This document shows positions 37,685-48,662 of a stretch of DNA of 64,000 nucleotides, one piece after another; the first letter of the stretch is position 1; each line of letters opens with the position of its first letter. A program made the translations under genes and the position numbers. The notes beneath the pieces were generated by a model. It saw only the letters and a list, made by a program, of their open reading frames with translations, was not told the origin of the DNA and did not search any database. Source of the stretch: Macrococcus equipercicus. Its GTDB lineage: Bacteria; Bacillota; Bacilli; Staphylococcales; Staphylococcaceae. The stretch is taken from positions 372,001-436,000 of the forward strand of contig NZ_SCWC02000001.1 in NCBI RefSeq assembly GCF_004359525.2, read 5' to 3'.

Positions 37685-38602
37685 TTACTTCCTGTATTTT
37701 TCCTGTACTAAATGATAAGCGAGGTCCGGCCGGTCGGTGACAATCGTATGAGCGCCTTTAGTGAGCAGGTCGTCCATTTCATCAATGGTATTGATCACCC
37801 AGTATCCGACCGCTATGTTATAGCGCTGCAAGTAGCTGATGAAACGGGGATTATCCAGTCGGATGCCGCTGTAGTGCACCGGCAGCTGGAATGTGTCAAT
37901 CGCCGGCTGATACAGCTGACCGAGTCCGAGTTTAAAGAGCAGGAATGCTTTAGCGGCTTCAGTCTGACTTGCTCCCGTTGCGACACGGTCCTGTGCGTAA
38001 TGTTTGAAGCGCTGCACTTGTTCAGCATAAAAACTTGTGACCAGCACATGGTCAAATGCGTCGAGCGCATCAATCAGCTGATACAGTTGGGACGGTACGC
38101 GTCTGCCGGCTGTAGTGTCCGGCGCGTCTTTTATATCTATATTGATACGCATGCCGGGAAATGCTTCAATCAAGTCTTTCAATGTCACGATTTTAGCGTC
38201 ATGATGACCTCTGAACGAATGATTTCCATAGACATCTTTGAAATGATAGCCGGCATCGAGCGACCGCAATGCTTCAAGCGTCAGTTCTGATACTTTTCCG
38301 GAGCCGTCGGAAACACGGTCCACATAAGCATCATGGAAGACGACGATTTCTCCGTCCTGAGTCAGCCGGATGTCGATTTCAAAGCCGTCGACTTGAAAGG
38401 CTTTCGCTTCCTTAAAGGCAGCCATCGTGTTTTCTGGAGCTAACTGCATGCCGCCGCGGTGCGCAAAGATGTAAGGTGAGCGGCTGCTGAAATAAGGCTT
38501 GACCGCTCTTTTATGCGGCTTGATCATCGCTTTCATGGCTGCGGTGGCGCCCATATATACCGTGACCGCTGCCAATGCTGCTATCGTTCTTTTTTTATTC
38601 AA
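37685..38602 (-). CDS. Glycerophosphodiester phosphodiesterase
   Basis: GDPD-family enzyme releasing sn-glycerol 3-phosphate from glycerophosphodiesters. An N-terminal hydrophobic segment (about 6-26) anchors or exports it. The catalytic block is HRGGMQLAPENTMAAF (about 49-64), with metal residues in EIDIRLTQDGEIVVFHD. The C-terminal GYWVINTIDEMDDLL is also typical. At 305 residues the length is normal. It is transcribed opposite to its neighbours, with an AAGGAGG site before the ATG. Confidence 0.9.
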   Translation of the reverse strand: MNKKRTIAALAAVTVYMGATAAMKAMIKPHKRAVKPYFSSRSPYIFAHRGGMQLAPENTMAAFKEAKAFQVDGFEIDIRLTQDGEIVVFHDAYVDRVSDGSGKVSELTLEALRSLDAGYHFKDVYGNHSFRGHHDAKIVTLKDLIEAFPGMRINIDIKDAPDTTAGRRVPSQLYQLIDALDAFDHVLVTSFYAEQVQRFKHYAQDRVATGASQTEAAKAFLLFKLGLGQLYQPAIDTFQLPVHYSGIRLDNPRFISYLQRYNIAVGYWVINTIDEMDDLLTKGAHTIVTDRPDLAYHLVQEKYRK

Positions 38603-38688
38603 GATAGTGCCTCCTTCATATTTTGATGCTTTATATTTTACTAAAGTTAATGATACTATTAAAGAAACTGTGAGACGAGGTTTTTACA

Positions 38689-38934
38689 ATGAATATTATT
38701 GAACGAACACATTTAATCGTATATTTAAAAAGTCCGAAACATGAACGGCAGATCAGAAAGTTCGGCCATATTGTCTATTCCAGCAAAAAAGACAAATGGC
38801 TGTCCCTCTATATCGATAAAGAGAAGACGGATGACGTGCTGGAACAGCTGGCAAAGCTTAAGTATGTGGTGGACGTGCAGATCTCTCCGTACAGTTCGCT
38901 GGAACGGAGTTATGAATCAACGCATCGGGGGTAA
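38689..38934 (+). CDS. YlbG family protein (UPF0298)
   Basis: An 81-residue protein of the UPF0298 family of unknown function, conserved between ylbF and rsmD in Bacilli. It begins with THLIVYLKSPKHERQIRKFGHIVY, which is typical. The ribosome-binding site is weak (GACGAGG). Its 3' end overlaps the convergent unknown gene by 18 bases. Confidence 0.85.
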   Translation: MNIIERTHLIVYLKSPKHERQIRKFGHIVYSSKKDKWLSLYIDKEKTDDVLEQLAKLKYVVDVQISPYSSLERSYESTHRG

Positions 38935-39306
38935 CAGCCGCTGCAGCCTCAGCACGCCGGTCAAATAATTGAAGTAGAGCGCATCTTCAAAGAAGTGATG
39001 CTTCGCCTTCACTTCAAGCTCAGCGAGCGGCAGAGATTGCCCGGCCGCCCATGATTTGATAAAATCAAAGCGCTTGTTGCTTTTTGGATAAGGGTAAGGG
39101 ATGGCTTCGAAGATAGAATAAATACCTTGGAAATTTCCTTGCCGGGTGGGCTTCATAATGAGCAGTACGCTCGTCTTCGGTTTTTGTTCGAGGGTCGTAT
39201 GCAGACAGACAATTTTATGAATTCTGTCGTGATTATAATTGATGAGCTCCTCAAGCTCAAAGAAATCGCTGTAGCCATCGCCGAGTTTGATAAATGATTG
39301 TGACAT
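38917..39306 (-). CDS. Conserved hypothetical protein
   Basis: A 129-residue soluble protein between ylbG and rsmD; I do not recognise a named family with confidence. It starts MSQSFIKLGDGYSDFFELEE and has a beta-rich middle (KIVCLHTTLE, KTSVLLIMKP) and a basic C-terminus. An AGGAGC site precedes the ATG. A homologue occupies this place in staphylococci. No catalytic motif is seen. Confidence 0.7.
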   Translation of the reverse strand: MSQSFIKLGDGYSDFFELEELINYNHDRIHKIVCLHTTLEQKPKTSVLLIMKPTRQGNFQGIYSIFEAIPYPYPKSNKRFDFIKSWAAGQSLPLAELEVKAKHHFFEDALYFNYLTGVLRLQRLLPPMR

Positions 39307-39341
39307 GATAGTGCTCCTTTATTATAGATTAAGTAGGTGGA

Positions 39342-41447
<2,106 letters not shown>

Positions 41448-41511
41448 TGATATTCCCGCCTTTTAAGTTTATAATATTGATTGTATCAAAATTAACTGTT
41501 AAGAAAAAATC

Positions 41512-41541
41512 TTGACAAATAACTATATTTAAAGTTAAAAT
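41512..41541 (+). promoter_or_regulatory. Promoter of ylbN-rpmF
   Basis: TTGACA (41512-41517), 18 bases, TAAAAT (41536-41541), ending about 20 bases before the ylbN start. Confidence 0.65.
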
Positions 41542-41561
41542 AAATTTTGTGTTTGTAAGAG

Positions 41562-42083
41562 GTGAAACCTATGAAATGGTCAATGACACAACTTCGGAAA
41601 CACCAGGATGCGCCGTTAAGTTTTGAAACTGATATGGAGTTTCCACATCTTATTAAAAGTCTTCAGTTAATTGATTTATCCACTATCCATGTTGAAGGGC
41701 AGTTAACGACGAGAACTAAGGAAGTTTACGCTGATTTAGTGATCACAGGCAGCTATACAATGAGCTGTGCCCGCACACTGGAGCCGGTAGAAGTGCCGAT
41801 TCATATTGAATCCCTTGAAATCTTTGACATGAATGAATTTAATCTTGATGAGGAATTAAATCGACATGAAATGATTAATGGCATGATCGATATTAAGCCT
41901 GTCGTTGAAGAACTGGTTGTATTGAATAAACCGGCCCGTGTCGTTAAAGATGACGTTGAAATGTCATTAACGCAGGGCAATGGCTGGGAAGTTGTTGCTG
42001 AGGATCAGTTAACCCAGGAAGATACACCTAAAGTTGATCCGAGATTTGCGAAACTGCAAGATTTACTTGATAGCAAGTCTTAA
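41562..42083 (+). CDS. YceD/DUF177 family protein (YlbN)
   Basis: A 173-residue protein of the DUF177 (YceD) family, found upstream of rpmF in most bacteria and linked to 23S rRNA or large-subunit biogenesis. Family features are the pattern in [31 protein letters not shown] and the acidic stretch [22 protein letters not shown] provides the ribosome-binding site. The ribosomal protein gene begins 31 bases later. Confidence 0.85.
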   Translation: MKPMKWSMTQLRKHQDAPLSFETDMEFPHLIKSLQLIDLSTIHVEGQLTTRTKEVYADLVITGSYTMSCARTLEPVEVPIHIESLEIFDMNEFNLDEELNRHEMINGMIDIKPVVEELVVLNKPARVVKDDVEMSLTQGNGWEVVAEDQLTQEDTPKVDPRFAKLQDLLDSKS

Positions 42084-42114
42084 CGAACAGTCTCAAGTAG
42101 AGGAGGAGAAAAGA

Positions 42115-42288
42115 ATGGCAGTACCTAAAAGAAGAACGTCTAAAACAGCTAAAAGAAAACGTCGTACACACTTCAAAATTTCAGTACCTGGCATGGTTGA
42201 ATGTTCAAGCTGTGGCGAAATGAAATTATCTCACCGTGTATGCCCGTCATGTGGCTCATATAACGGTAAAGAAGTCGTCGCTAAATAA
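42115..42288 (+). CDS. rpmF: 50S ribosomal protein L32
   Basis: A 57-residue zinc-ribbon ribosomal protein, starting [17 protein letters not shown], with CSSCG and CPSCG holding zinc. A very strong AGGAGGAGA site precedes the ATG. It follows the DUF177 gene in the conserved order and is closed by a terminator. This is the cysteine-containing (C+) form, with no sign here of a zinc-independent paralogue. Confidence 0.97.
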   Translation: MAVPKRRTSKTAKRKRRTHFKISVPGMVECSSCGEMKLSHRVCPSCGSYNGKEVVAK

Positions 42289-42292
42289 TGAT

Positions 42293-42320
42293 AAAACCCC
42301 TTACGCTGTAAGGGGTTTTT
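42293..42320 (+). terminator. Terminator after rpmF
   Basis: AAAACCCCTTAC and GTAAGGGGTTTTT with loop GCT, directly behind rpmF. Confidence 0.9.
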
Positions 42321-42338
42321 ACTTTGCGGGCCGCAAGA

Positions 42339-42794
42339 TTACTGTTCAGCCGGGTACCAGACATAAACATTCTCATTCAGGTCGCGTTCCAGATTATATT
42401 CAAGCGGTACAAAGCCCTGCTTGATAAAGAACGGCGCTGCCTGTAAGCGCGGCGCTGTTTTAATCGGCAGCCCGAATGTTTTGGCGTAATCGAGCAGCTG
42501 TCTGCCGTAACCTTTATGCTGGTATTTCTCGAGTACTTCAAGTTTCCAGAGTACAAGATAGTCCGTCGCATCGCTGAAGTAGTCGTTGTTCACATCATCT
42601 TTCTTAAACAGGCACATACGTGCTGCAAGATTTTCTCCGACATAGATACCATAGAATGGGGATTCGATATCAGCATCCATCATATTGCCTTCAAGCTCAT
42701 TGACCATCCATAGTTCCTGATTGCCGACTTCTCTGAACTTCTTAAAGTCATCCGCTGTCTTATAGTTGATTTCTAGTTTCGTGACTTCTGTCAT
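42339..42794 (-). CDS. GNAT-family N-acetyltransferase
   Basis: A 151-residue acetyl-CoA-dependent acetyltransferase. The acetyl-CoA loop is seen in LEKYQHKGYGRQLLDYAK (Q-x-x-G-x-G pattern) and the C-terminal GFVPLEYNLERD is also typical. Several starts (GTG 42803, ATG 42800, 42797, 42794) follow one GGAG; the last has 8-base spacing and I use it. The substrate is unknown. In staphylococci a related gene lies upstream of bshC. Confidence 0.8.
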   Translation of the reverse strand: MTEVTKLEINYKTADDFKKFREVGNQELWMVNELEGNMMDADIESPFYGIYVGENLAARMCLFKKDDVNNDYFSDATDYLVLWKLEVLEKYQHKGYGRQLLDYAKTFGLPIKTAPRLQAAPFFIKQGFVPLEYNLERDLNENVYVWYPAEQ

Positions 42795-42930
42795 CATCAT
42801 CACTCCTTGTTCATATTATAACCTTGTTTACATTATAGCGATGTGAATTCACTCATAACAAGCCGGAATATTGTATTATTGTTTTAAAGTTATTATACTA
42901 TTGTAAGAATAACGTGAAGGAGTATCAGCA

Positions 42931-44478
42931 ATGGAGATACTAACGGTCAATGACCACGAGAAAAGTTACCATGAGGAATTTCCTCAGCATCTGTTCAAAG
43001 AACGTGCAGCAGTCAAATCCCATCCGCATACACAGCAGCTGGCTGACATTATTGCAGATTACATGAAGCCGCTTGGTATAACGAAGCAGCAGGACAATCA
43101 CCTGACAGCGCTTAAAGAAGGAGCACCAGTGATTATCGGCGGCCAGCAGGCGGGGTTATTTATCAGTCCGCTGTATACCATACATAAAATTATTTCTATT
43201 ATCGTGCTCGCAAGAGAACAGTCTCATCAGCTGAATCGCCCGGTTATCCCAGTGTTCTGGATTGCAGGAGAAGACCATGATTTCAGCGAAGTCAATCATG
43301 CTTATCTTTATGATGATAGTCAGGTCAGACTGAATAAAGTAAAAGTCGCGACGAAGCAGCAGGTGGAGACTTCCGTCTCCGACTTTATGCTGAGTGACGA
43401 AGAAAAACACAGTACGGTTCATGAGTTCATGTCAAAGCTTAAGGAGACGGAACGCACCCGGCAGATTCAGCAGCTGCTTTCAGAGCTGCCGAATGCGTGG
43501 ACCGATCAAGTGAAGCAGCTGATTCACGAACTATTTAAGGAGAGTGGCCTGCTGCTGATTGACAGTAATGATCCTGCATTCCGTCGTCTTGAAAAAGAAA
43601 CGTTCAAGTATATGCTGACGCATCACGAAGCGATTCATGCGGCATTTATCGCCGGTCAGAAGAAATCCGTTGCCGGCGGGCAGCAGCAGATGATTGAGAC
43701 AAATTCCAATGTCCATCTGTTCATGAAATATGACAATCAGCGGCAGCTCCTGAATTTTACAGCAGGAAAGTTCGTGCTGAATAAATCTGACGTGACATTC
43801 ACGCGGGATGAACTGCTGCGGCTCATTGATACAGAGCCTGAACTGTTCTCGAACAACGTAGTGACTCGCCCGGTCATGCAGGAATTAATGTTCAACACGC
43901 TCTGTTTCATCGGTGGACCGTCCGAGATTAAATACTGGAATGAACTGGCTGATGTGTTTGCGTACTTAGATCGTCCTCTGCCCATATTAATTCCGCGGAT
44001 GAGAATAACATATATTAACCGGCGTATTCAGAAGCTGCTCGAACAGTATGAACTGAATATATCAGCTATTTTAACGGACGGCATGCAGCATCAGCAGGAG
44101 CAGTTTCTGGCGGACGAGGCGAATAAGGCGCTGCTTGTAAAAGTTGACGCTCTTGAGCAGCAGCTGACCACTGTGTTCAGCGAAATAACAGAGCTGGCCG
44201 AGACGAAACAGGTTCAAGTGATCGCTGGCAGCAATCTTGAGCATCATTTAAAACAGCTCGATTACTTCAGAAAGGCTTATCAGCGCGAACTCAGACAGAA
44301 GAATGAGATTGTGCTGCGCCACTTCAAGGAGATAGAGCTGCACTTAAATCCAAGAGGCGGTCTGCAGGAGCGGACATGGCATCCGCTGCAGCTGATCAAT
44401 GACACGGATTTATGCATATTTACTAAAATTTCTGATGAACTCGTGTATACGACAGGACAAGTTGTCATTGAGTTATAA
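42931..44478 (+). CDS. bshC: Bacillithiol synthase BshC
   Basis: Adds cysteine to glucosaminyl-malate, the last step of bacillithiol synthesis, the low-molecular-weight thiol of Bacilli. Family blocks are VIIGGQQAGLFISPLYT, PVFWIAGEDHDF, NNVVTRP, FIGGPSEIKYW and GGLQERTW. The 515 residues are about 20 shorter than in S. aureus, the difference lying at the N-terminus. The ATG at 42931 has AAGGAG upstream. It stands just before mraZ, its conserved place. Confidence 0.93.
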   Translation: MEILTVNDHEKSYHEEFPQHLFKERAAVKSHPHTQQLADIIADYMKPLGITKQQDNHLTALKEGAPVIIGGQQAGLFISPLYTIHKIISIIVLAREQSHQLNRPVIPVFWIAGEDHDFSEVNHAYLYDDSQVRLNKVKVATKQQVETSVSDFMLSDEEKHSTVHEFMSKLKETERTRQIQQLLSELPNAWTDQVKQLIHELFKESGLLLIDSNDPAFRRLEKETFKYMLTHHEAIHAAFIAGQKKSVAGGQQQMIETNSNVHLFMKYDNQRQLLNFTAGKFVLNKSDVTFTRDELLRLIDTEPELFSNNVVTRPVMQELMFNTLCFIGGPSEIKYWNELADVFAYLDRPLPILIPRMRITYINRRIQKLLEQYELNISAILTDGMQHQQEQFLADEANKALLVKVDALEQQLTTVFSEITELAETKQVQVIAGSNLEHHLKQLDYFRKAYQRELRQKNEIVLRHFKEIELHLNPRGGLQERTWHPLQLINDTDLCIFTKISDELVYTTGQVVIEL

Positions 44479-44502
44479 CGCTATAGCCATCAATACTTTC
44501 CA

Positions 44503-44537
44503 GCCATTTCGACAAATGTCGAAATGGTTTTTTTTTG
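44503..44537 (+). terminator. Terminator between bshC and mraZ
   Basis: GCCATTTCGAC and GTCGAAATGG with loop AAAT are followed by nine T residues. Confidence 0.9.
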
Positions 44538-44583
44538 TATTATTTAATTAATAAATAATATATTGTGAAAATTTTATTTTTCA

Positions 44584-44607
44584 GTGGTACAAAGTGGGGC
44601 GATGTGG
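44584..44607 (+). promoter_or_regulatory. Probable MraZ operator: three phased GTGG repeats
   Basis: GTGG occurs at 44584, 44594 and 44604, an exact 10-base period, 30-50 bases ahead of mraZ. MraZ is known to bind direct TGG-containing repeats spaced by about one helical turn upstream of its own gene, so autoregulation of the division cluster is likely. The following TAAATT/TATATT could be the -10 region. Confidence 0.65.
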
Positions 44608-44636
44608 TAAATTATATTTAAGGCAGGGTGATAGAT

Positions 44637-45068
44637 ATGTTCATGGGTGAATATCAGCATCAACTGGATGCTAAAGGACGTATCATTGTTCCTTCAAAAT
44701 TCCGTGATGAATTATCAGAACATTTCGTTATTACTCGCGGCCTTGACAACTGTCTTTTTGGATACACGATTGCCGAATGGCAGAAGATTGAAGAGAAGTT
44801 AAAGACACTTCCCATCACTAAAAAAGATGCACGTAAATTTATGAGATTGTTTTTTTCCGGAGCTGTTGAAGTAGACCTTGATAAACAAGGAAGAATCAAC
44901 ATTCCATCTCATCTGAGAGAATATGCTGGATTAACGAAAGAATGTGTAGTCATCGGTGTATCGTCCCGCATAGAAATATGGGATAAAGCTGTATGGCAGA
45001 CATTTTATGAAGAAACTGAAGAGCATTATGAAGAAATAGCAGAAGAATTGATTGATCTGGATTTTTAG
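44637..45068 (+). CDS. mraZ: Transcriptional regulator MraZ
   Basis: AbrB-like DNA-binding protein that represses the division and cell-wall cluster it heads. Two SpoVT/AbrB repeats are present: [20 protein letters not shown] near the start and [20 protein letters not shown] around residues 78-97. The ATG at 44637 gives 143 residues, as in S. aureus; GGGTG is eight bases upstream. rsmH follows 10 bases later. Confidence 0.95.
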   Translation: MFMGEYQHQLDAKGRIIVPSKFRDELSEHFVITRGLDNCLFGYTIAEWQKIEEKLKTLPITKKDARKFMRLFFSGAVEVDLDKQGRINIPSHLREYAGLTKECVVIGVSSRIEIWDKAVWQTFYEETEEHYEEIAEELIDLDF

Positions 45069-45078
45069 GAGGTAAATT

Positions 45079-46014
45079 ATGTTCCATCACATCACCGTAT
45101 TATTGCGTGAAACAGTCGATATGCTGGATATTAAAGAAGACGGCGTTTATGTCGATTGCACATTAGGTGGTGCAGGCCATAGTCTTTATCTTGTCAGTCA
45201 GCTGTCCGATAAAGGACGTTTGATTGCGATCGATCAAGATGACAAAGCATTGAATAATGCATCTGATGTCCTGAAAGATCATATGCATAAAGTGACGCTC
45301 GTCAAGAACAATTTTAGAAACTTGCGGGAAGTTCTGGATTCATTGAATATTGATAAAGTAGACGGCATATTATATGACCTCGGCGTATCAAGTCCACAGC
45401 TGGACGAAGCAGAACGCGGCTTCAGCTATCACAACGCGGCAAGACTCGATATGAGAATGGACCAGACGCAGGAACTGTCTGCCTATGAAGTGGTCAATGA
45501 CTGGCCGTATGAAAAACTTGTCAGCATCTTTTACCGTTATGGCGAAGAGAAATTTTCCAAGCAGATTGCAAGAAACATTGAAAAATTAAGAGAACTGAAA
45601 CCTATTGAAACGACAATCGAACTCGTCGATATTATTAAGGATAGCATCCCGGCACCGGCTCGGCGCAAGGGCGGGCATCCGGCTAAAAGAGTCTTTCAGG
45701 CCATACGCATAGCGGTCAACGATGAACTGGGCGCTTTTGAATCATCGATTGAGCAAGCCATCCAATCAGTAAAAAAAGGTGGCAGAATTTCAGTCATCAC
45801 GTTCCATTCACTGGAAGATCGTATATGTAAACAGTTGTTCCTGGAATATGAAAGAGGGCCTGAAGTACCTAGAGGCCTGCCCGTTATCCCCGACGAATAT
45901 CAACCTAAACTCAAACGAGTCAACCGAAAAGCCATTGAGTCAACAGCAGAAGAATTAGCTGAAAATAACCGGGCAAGAAGTGCGAAGCTACGCGTCGCAG
46001 AAGTATTAAAATAA
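45079..46014 (+). CDS. rsmH: 16S rRNA (cytosine(1402)-N4)-methyltransferase RsmH
   Basis: Formerly MraW; methylates the N4 of C1402 in the ribosomal P site. The start is typical ([13 protein letters not shown]), with the SAM region [11 protein letters not shown], the motif [19 protein letters not shown] and the C-terminal [13 protein letters not shown]. The length of 311 residues is normal. A strong TTAGGAGG site precedes it. Confidence 0.96.
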   Translation: MFHHITVLLRETVDMLDIKEDGVYVDCTLGGAGHSLYLVSQLSDKGRLIAIDQDDKALNNASDVLKDHMHKVTLVKNNFRNLREVLDSLNIDKVDGILYDLGVSSPQLDEAERGFSYHNAARLDMRMDQTQELSAYEVVNDWPYEKLVSIFYRYGEEKFSKQIARNIEKLRELKPIETTIELVDIIKDSIPAPARRKGGHPAKRVFQAIRIAVNDELGAFESSIEQAIQSVKKGGRISVITFHSLEDRICKQLFLEYERGPEVPRGLPVIPDEYQPKLKRVNRKAIESTAEELAENNRARSAKLRVAEVLK

Positions 46015-46025
46015 GGGGTGACAAC

Positions 46026-46403
46026 ATGGCAGCAGAATACATAGGCAGTAATGCGTATGAAAGAGCTTATGACACATATGAAGGCAGCAGTACGAAAGCT
46101 ACAGCAAAAACCCATGTTGTATCGCTTTCTAAAGTAGAGAAGCTGATTTATTTAGCGCTTGTAGCATTGATTGCTTTGGTCAGTGTTTATATGCTATCTT
46201 TAAAGTATGATGCGTATGACATGAATGTAAAAATTGCAGCAACAGACAGTAAAATAATCCATCAGCAGAGCATTAACGGAGAATTAAACGCTGAAGCAAT
46301 GAAACAATCATCTTACGAACGTATCTATAGTAAAGCGAAAGCTTACGGGCTGAGCTTGAACAATGATAACGTAAAGGTAGTGCAAAAAGATGGCAGCAAT
46401 TAA
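46026..46403 (+). CDS. ftsL: Cell division protein FtsL
   Basis: Bitopic division protein of 125 residues: cytoplasmic N-terminus (1-36), one membrane helix (about 39-60) and an extracellular coiled coil. It works with DivIC and DivIB to activate septal synthesis by FtsW-PBP1. Sequence similarity is weak in this family, and the call rests on topology and position between rsmH and pbp1. Its 3' end overlaps pbp1 by 14 bases. Confidence 0.88.
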   Translation: MAAEYIGSNAYERAYDTYEGSSTKATAKTHVVSLSKVEKLIYLALVALIALVSVYMLSLKYDAYDMNVKIAATDSKIIHQQSINGELNAEAMKQSSYERIYSKAKAYGLSLNNDNVKVVQKDGSN

Positions 46404-48627
46404 GATTAAAAAAAACAAAATAGGAGCAGTCCTCTTAGTATTGTTATTCGGACTGCTCTTTTTTCTATTGATTTTTAGATACTCGTATGTAATGATTTCC
46501 GGGCATTCGTCGGGACAGGATTTATCTATTAAAGCCAGTGAGAAATATGCCAGAAATATTATCAATCAGCCGAAGCGTGGTGTCATCTATGACCGGAACG
46601 GTGAAGTGCTCGCGCAGGACATCAGTTCCTTCAAACTTGTTGCTGTGCTTGATAAGCGCATGGTCAACACAGATAAGTCGCCCGCTTATGTTGTGAATAA
46701 GAAAAAGACAGCTGCTGCCCTGAGTAAAATCATCGATATGCCGAAAAAAGAAGTGTATAACCGGCTGATGACAAAAAAAGTGTTCCAGGTTGAATTCGGT
46801 AAAGCCGGCAAAGATTTAACTTATAATCAGAAGAAAAAAATAGAGGCGCTGAATCTCCCGGGACTCACTTTCTTCTCTGAGAAGAAACGGTTTTACCCGA
46901 ACGGCAATTTTGCCTCACATTTAATCGGCTATGCTGAGAAAAATTCTGAGACCAATAAGATCGAAGGAATGCTCGGCACAGAAAAAGTATTTGACTCCTA
47001 CTTATCAGGTAAAGCCGGTAAAACAACTTATAAGCAGGATATATGGCAGTATGTCCTGCCGAATTCCGGGAATGTCACGCCGGCAGTCGACGGAGATGAC
47101 GTTCACTTGACCATTGACAAGAACATCCAGATATTCGTCGAGGATTCACTTGATATGATGGTGAAGCGCTATGCGCCGAAAGATTTATTTGCGGTTGTCG
47201 CTGATGCAAAAACAGGAGAGATCCTCGGGTACAGTCAGCGGCCGACCTTCAACCCCGAGACGCGTGAAAACTTCGGCGTCAAATGGCAGAACGATTTGTT
47301 CCAGAATACATATGAGCCGGGTTCTACGTTTAAGACATATGGTCTCGCTGCTGCGATAGAAGAAGGCAAGTATCAGCCGAACAAAAAATATAAGTCAGGC
47401 AGCCGGACAATAGAAGGCCAGAAGATTTATGACTGGAACAAGACAGGGTGGGGCAGGATCACAGAGAACCACGGCTTCCAGCTCTCTTCCAATGTTCTGA
47501 TGATGAAGCTGCAGGATGAGGTCGGTATTAAGAAGATGAAGGAGTATTACGAAAAATTCGGTTTCGGCAAGACGACGAATTCACTGTTTGACGGCGAAGT
47601 GACCGGCAATATTTCCTGGGGCGATCCATTAAGCCGTAAAGTGTCAGCCTTCGGCCAGTCCACAACTGTGACCCCTATTCAGATGGTGCAGGCTGAAACA
47701 GCGATTCTCAATGGCGGCAAAATGCTCAAGCCGTATTACGTCCAGTCTATTAATGGAGATAAGAAAGTGATGTATCAAGGGGAAAAGACGATAGTCGGCA
47801 CACCGGTCACAAAGCAGACCGCGAAAGAAACGATGAAAGCACTTAAGAGTGTCGTCTACGGCTCAGAGATGCATGCTTATAACTACCGTATTGATGACTA
47901 CCAAATTGCCGGCAAGACAGGAACCGCCCAAGTGCCGGACACAGAACACGGCGGTTATGTGCAGGGCGATAATCCGTATTTACTGAGTTTCATGGGCTAT
48001 GCGCCTGCGGATCATCCTAAAGTCATCGTCTACATGGCGATGTCACTCGCACAGAAAAATGCAGCGGAAGCTTACAATATTGGTGTTTCGAAAGGCTACA
48101 AACCACTGATGGAAAACACACTGAAATACTTGGATGTTGAAAACGGCAAAGAGAAAAACCAGCCGCTGACGACTAAAGTTCCTGCTACTGCAGGTATGCC
48201 TGTAGAAAAAGCGCAGGCAGCTCTTGAAAGTAAGTCTGTCGCACCTGTTGTGATCGGCTCAGGTAAAACGGTCACTGCTTCTGAACCGGCAGCAGGTCAG
48301 ACGATGCTGCTCGGCGATAAAGTGTTCATTGCGACAGACGGTGACTTGATGATGCCTGACATTTCAGGCTGGTCCAAACGTGAACTGCTGGAATTTGAAC
48401 AGCTGACCGGTATCAAGGTGAAGTTTGATGGCTCCGGTTACGTTGTCAAGCAGTCTGTTCCGCAAGGTGAAATTATTAAACAAGGCGAAGCGGTTGTCGT
48501 TAAAATGGATTCGCTTGATCCGCTGAAACAGTCACCGGCCTACGATGATATTATTGATGCCAACCAGAAAGATGAAGAGAATGCATTAAAGAAACAACTT
48601 GAAGCAGAAAAAGCAAAACAAAATTAA
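46390..48627 (+). CDS. pbp1: Penicillin-binding protein 1 (division transpeptidase)
   Basis: Class B penicillin-binding protein cross-linking septal peptidoglycan, partner of FtsW. A membrane helix (about 12-33), a dimerisation domain and a transpeptidase domain with the active Ser312 in STFK, SSN at 366-368 and KTGTA at 509-513. Two C-terminal PASTA domains (about 591-650 and 651-710) follow, then a charged tail. The 745 residues match staphylococcal PBP1. In other Bacilli this position holds pbpB. Confidence 0.95.
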   Translation: MAAIKIKKNKIGAVLLVLLFGLLFFLLIFRYSYVMISGHSSGQDLSIKASEKYARNIINQPKRGVIYDRNGEVLAQDISSFKLVAVLDKRMVNTDKSPAYVVNKKKTAAALSKIIDMPKKEVYNRLMTKKVFQVEFGKAGKDLTYNQKKKIEALNLPGLTFFSEKKRFYPNGNFASHLIGYAEKNSETNKIEGMLGTEKVFDSYLSGKAGKTTYKQDIWQYVLPNSGNVTPAVDGDDVHLTIDKNIQIFVEDSLDMMVKRYAPKDLFAVVADAKTGEILGYSQRPTFNPETRENFGVKWQNDLFQNTYEPGSTFKTYGLAAAIEEGKYQPNKKYKSGSRTIEGQKIYDWNKTGWGRITENHGFQLSSNVLMMKLQDEVGIKKMKEYYEKFGFGKTTNSLFDGEVTGNISWGDPLSRKVSAFGQSTTVTPIQMVQAETAILNGGKMLKPYYVQSINGDKKVMYQGEKTIVGTPVTKQTAKETMKALKSVVYGSEMHAYNYRIDDYQIAGKTGTAQVPDTEHGGYVQGDNPYLLSFMGYAPADHPKVIVYMAMSLAQKNAAEAYNIGVSKGYKPLMENTLKYLDVENGKEKNQPLTTKVPATAGMPVEKAQAALESKSVAPVVIGSGKTVTASEPAAGQTMLLGDKVFIATDGDLMMPDISGWSKRELLEFEQLTGIKVKFDGSGYVVKQSVPQGEIIKQGEAVVVKMDSLDPLKQSPAYDDIIDANQKDEENALKKQLEAEKAKQN

Positions 48628-48662
48628 AAGGAGAATGCGACGTTACGTCGCGACCATAATCA
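48627..48662 (+). promoter_or_regulatory. mraY translation start region with hairpin
   Basis: The ribosome-binding site AAAGGAG (48627-48633) is 28 bases before the family-matching ATG at 48662. In between lies the perfect hairpin GCGACG-TTA-CGTCGC (48637-48651). Folding it would bring the site to about 13 bases from the ATG. The only other in-frame ATG (48635) is one base behind the site, which is too close. Confidence 0.5.

Noticed and set aside
37712-38290. A 192-codon open frame antisense to the GDPD gene
   Set aside because: It mirrors the strongly supported GDPD reading frame and shows no domain of its own.
44502-44537. The long T-run behind bshC as a slippage or repeat element
   Set aside because: It is the U-tract of an ordinary intrinsic terminator.
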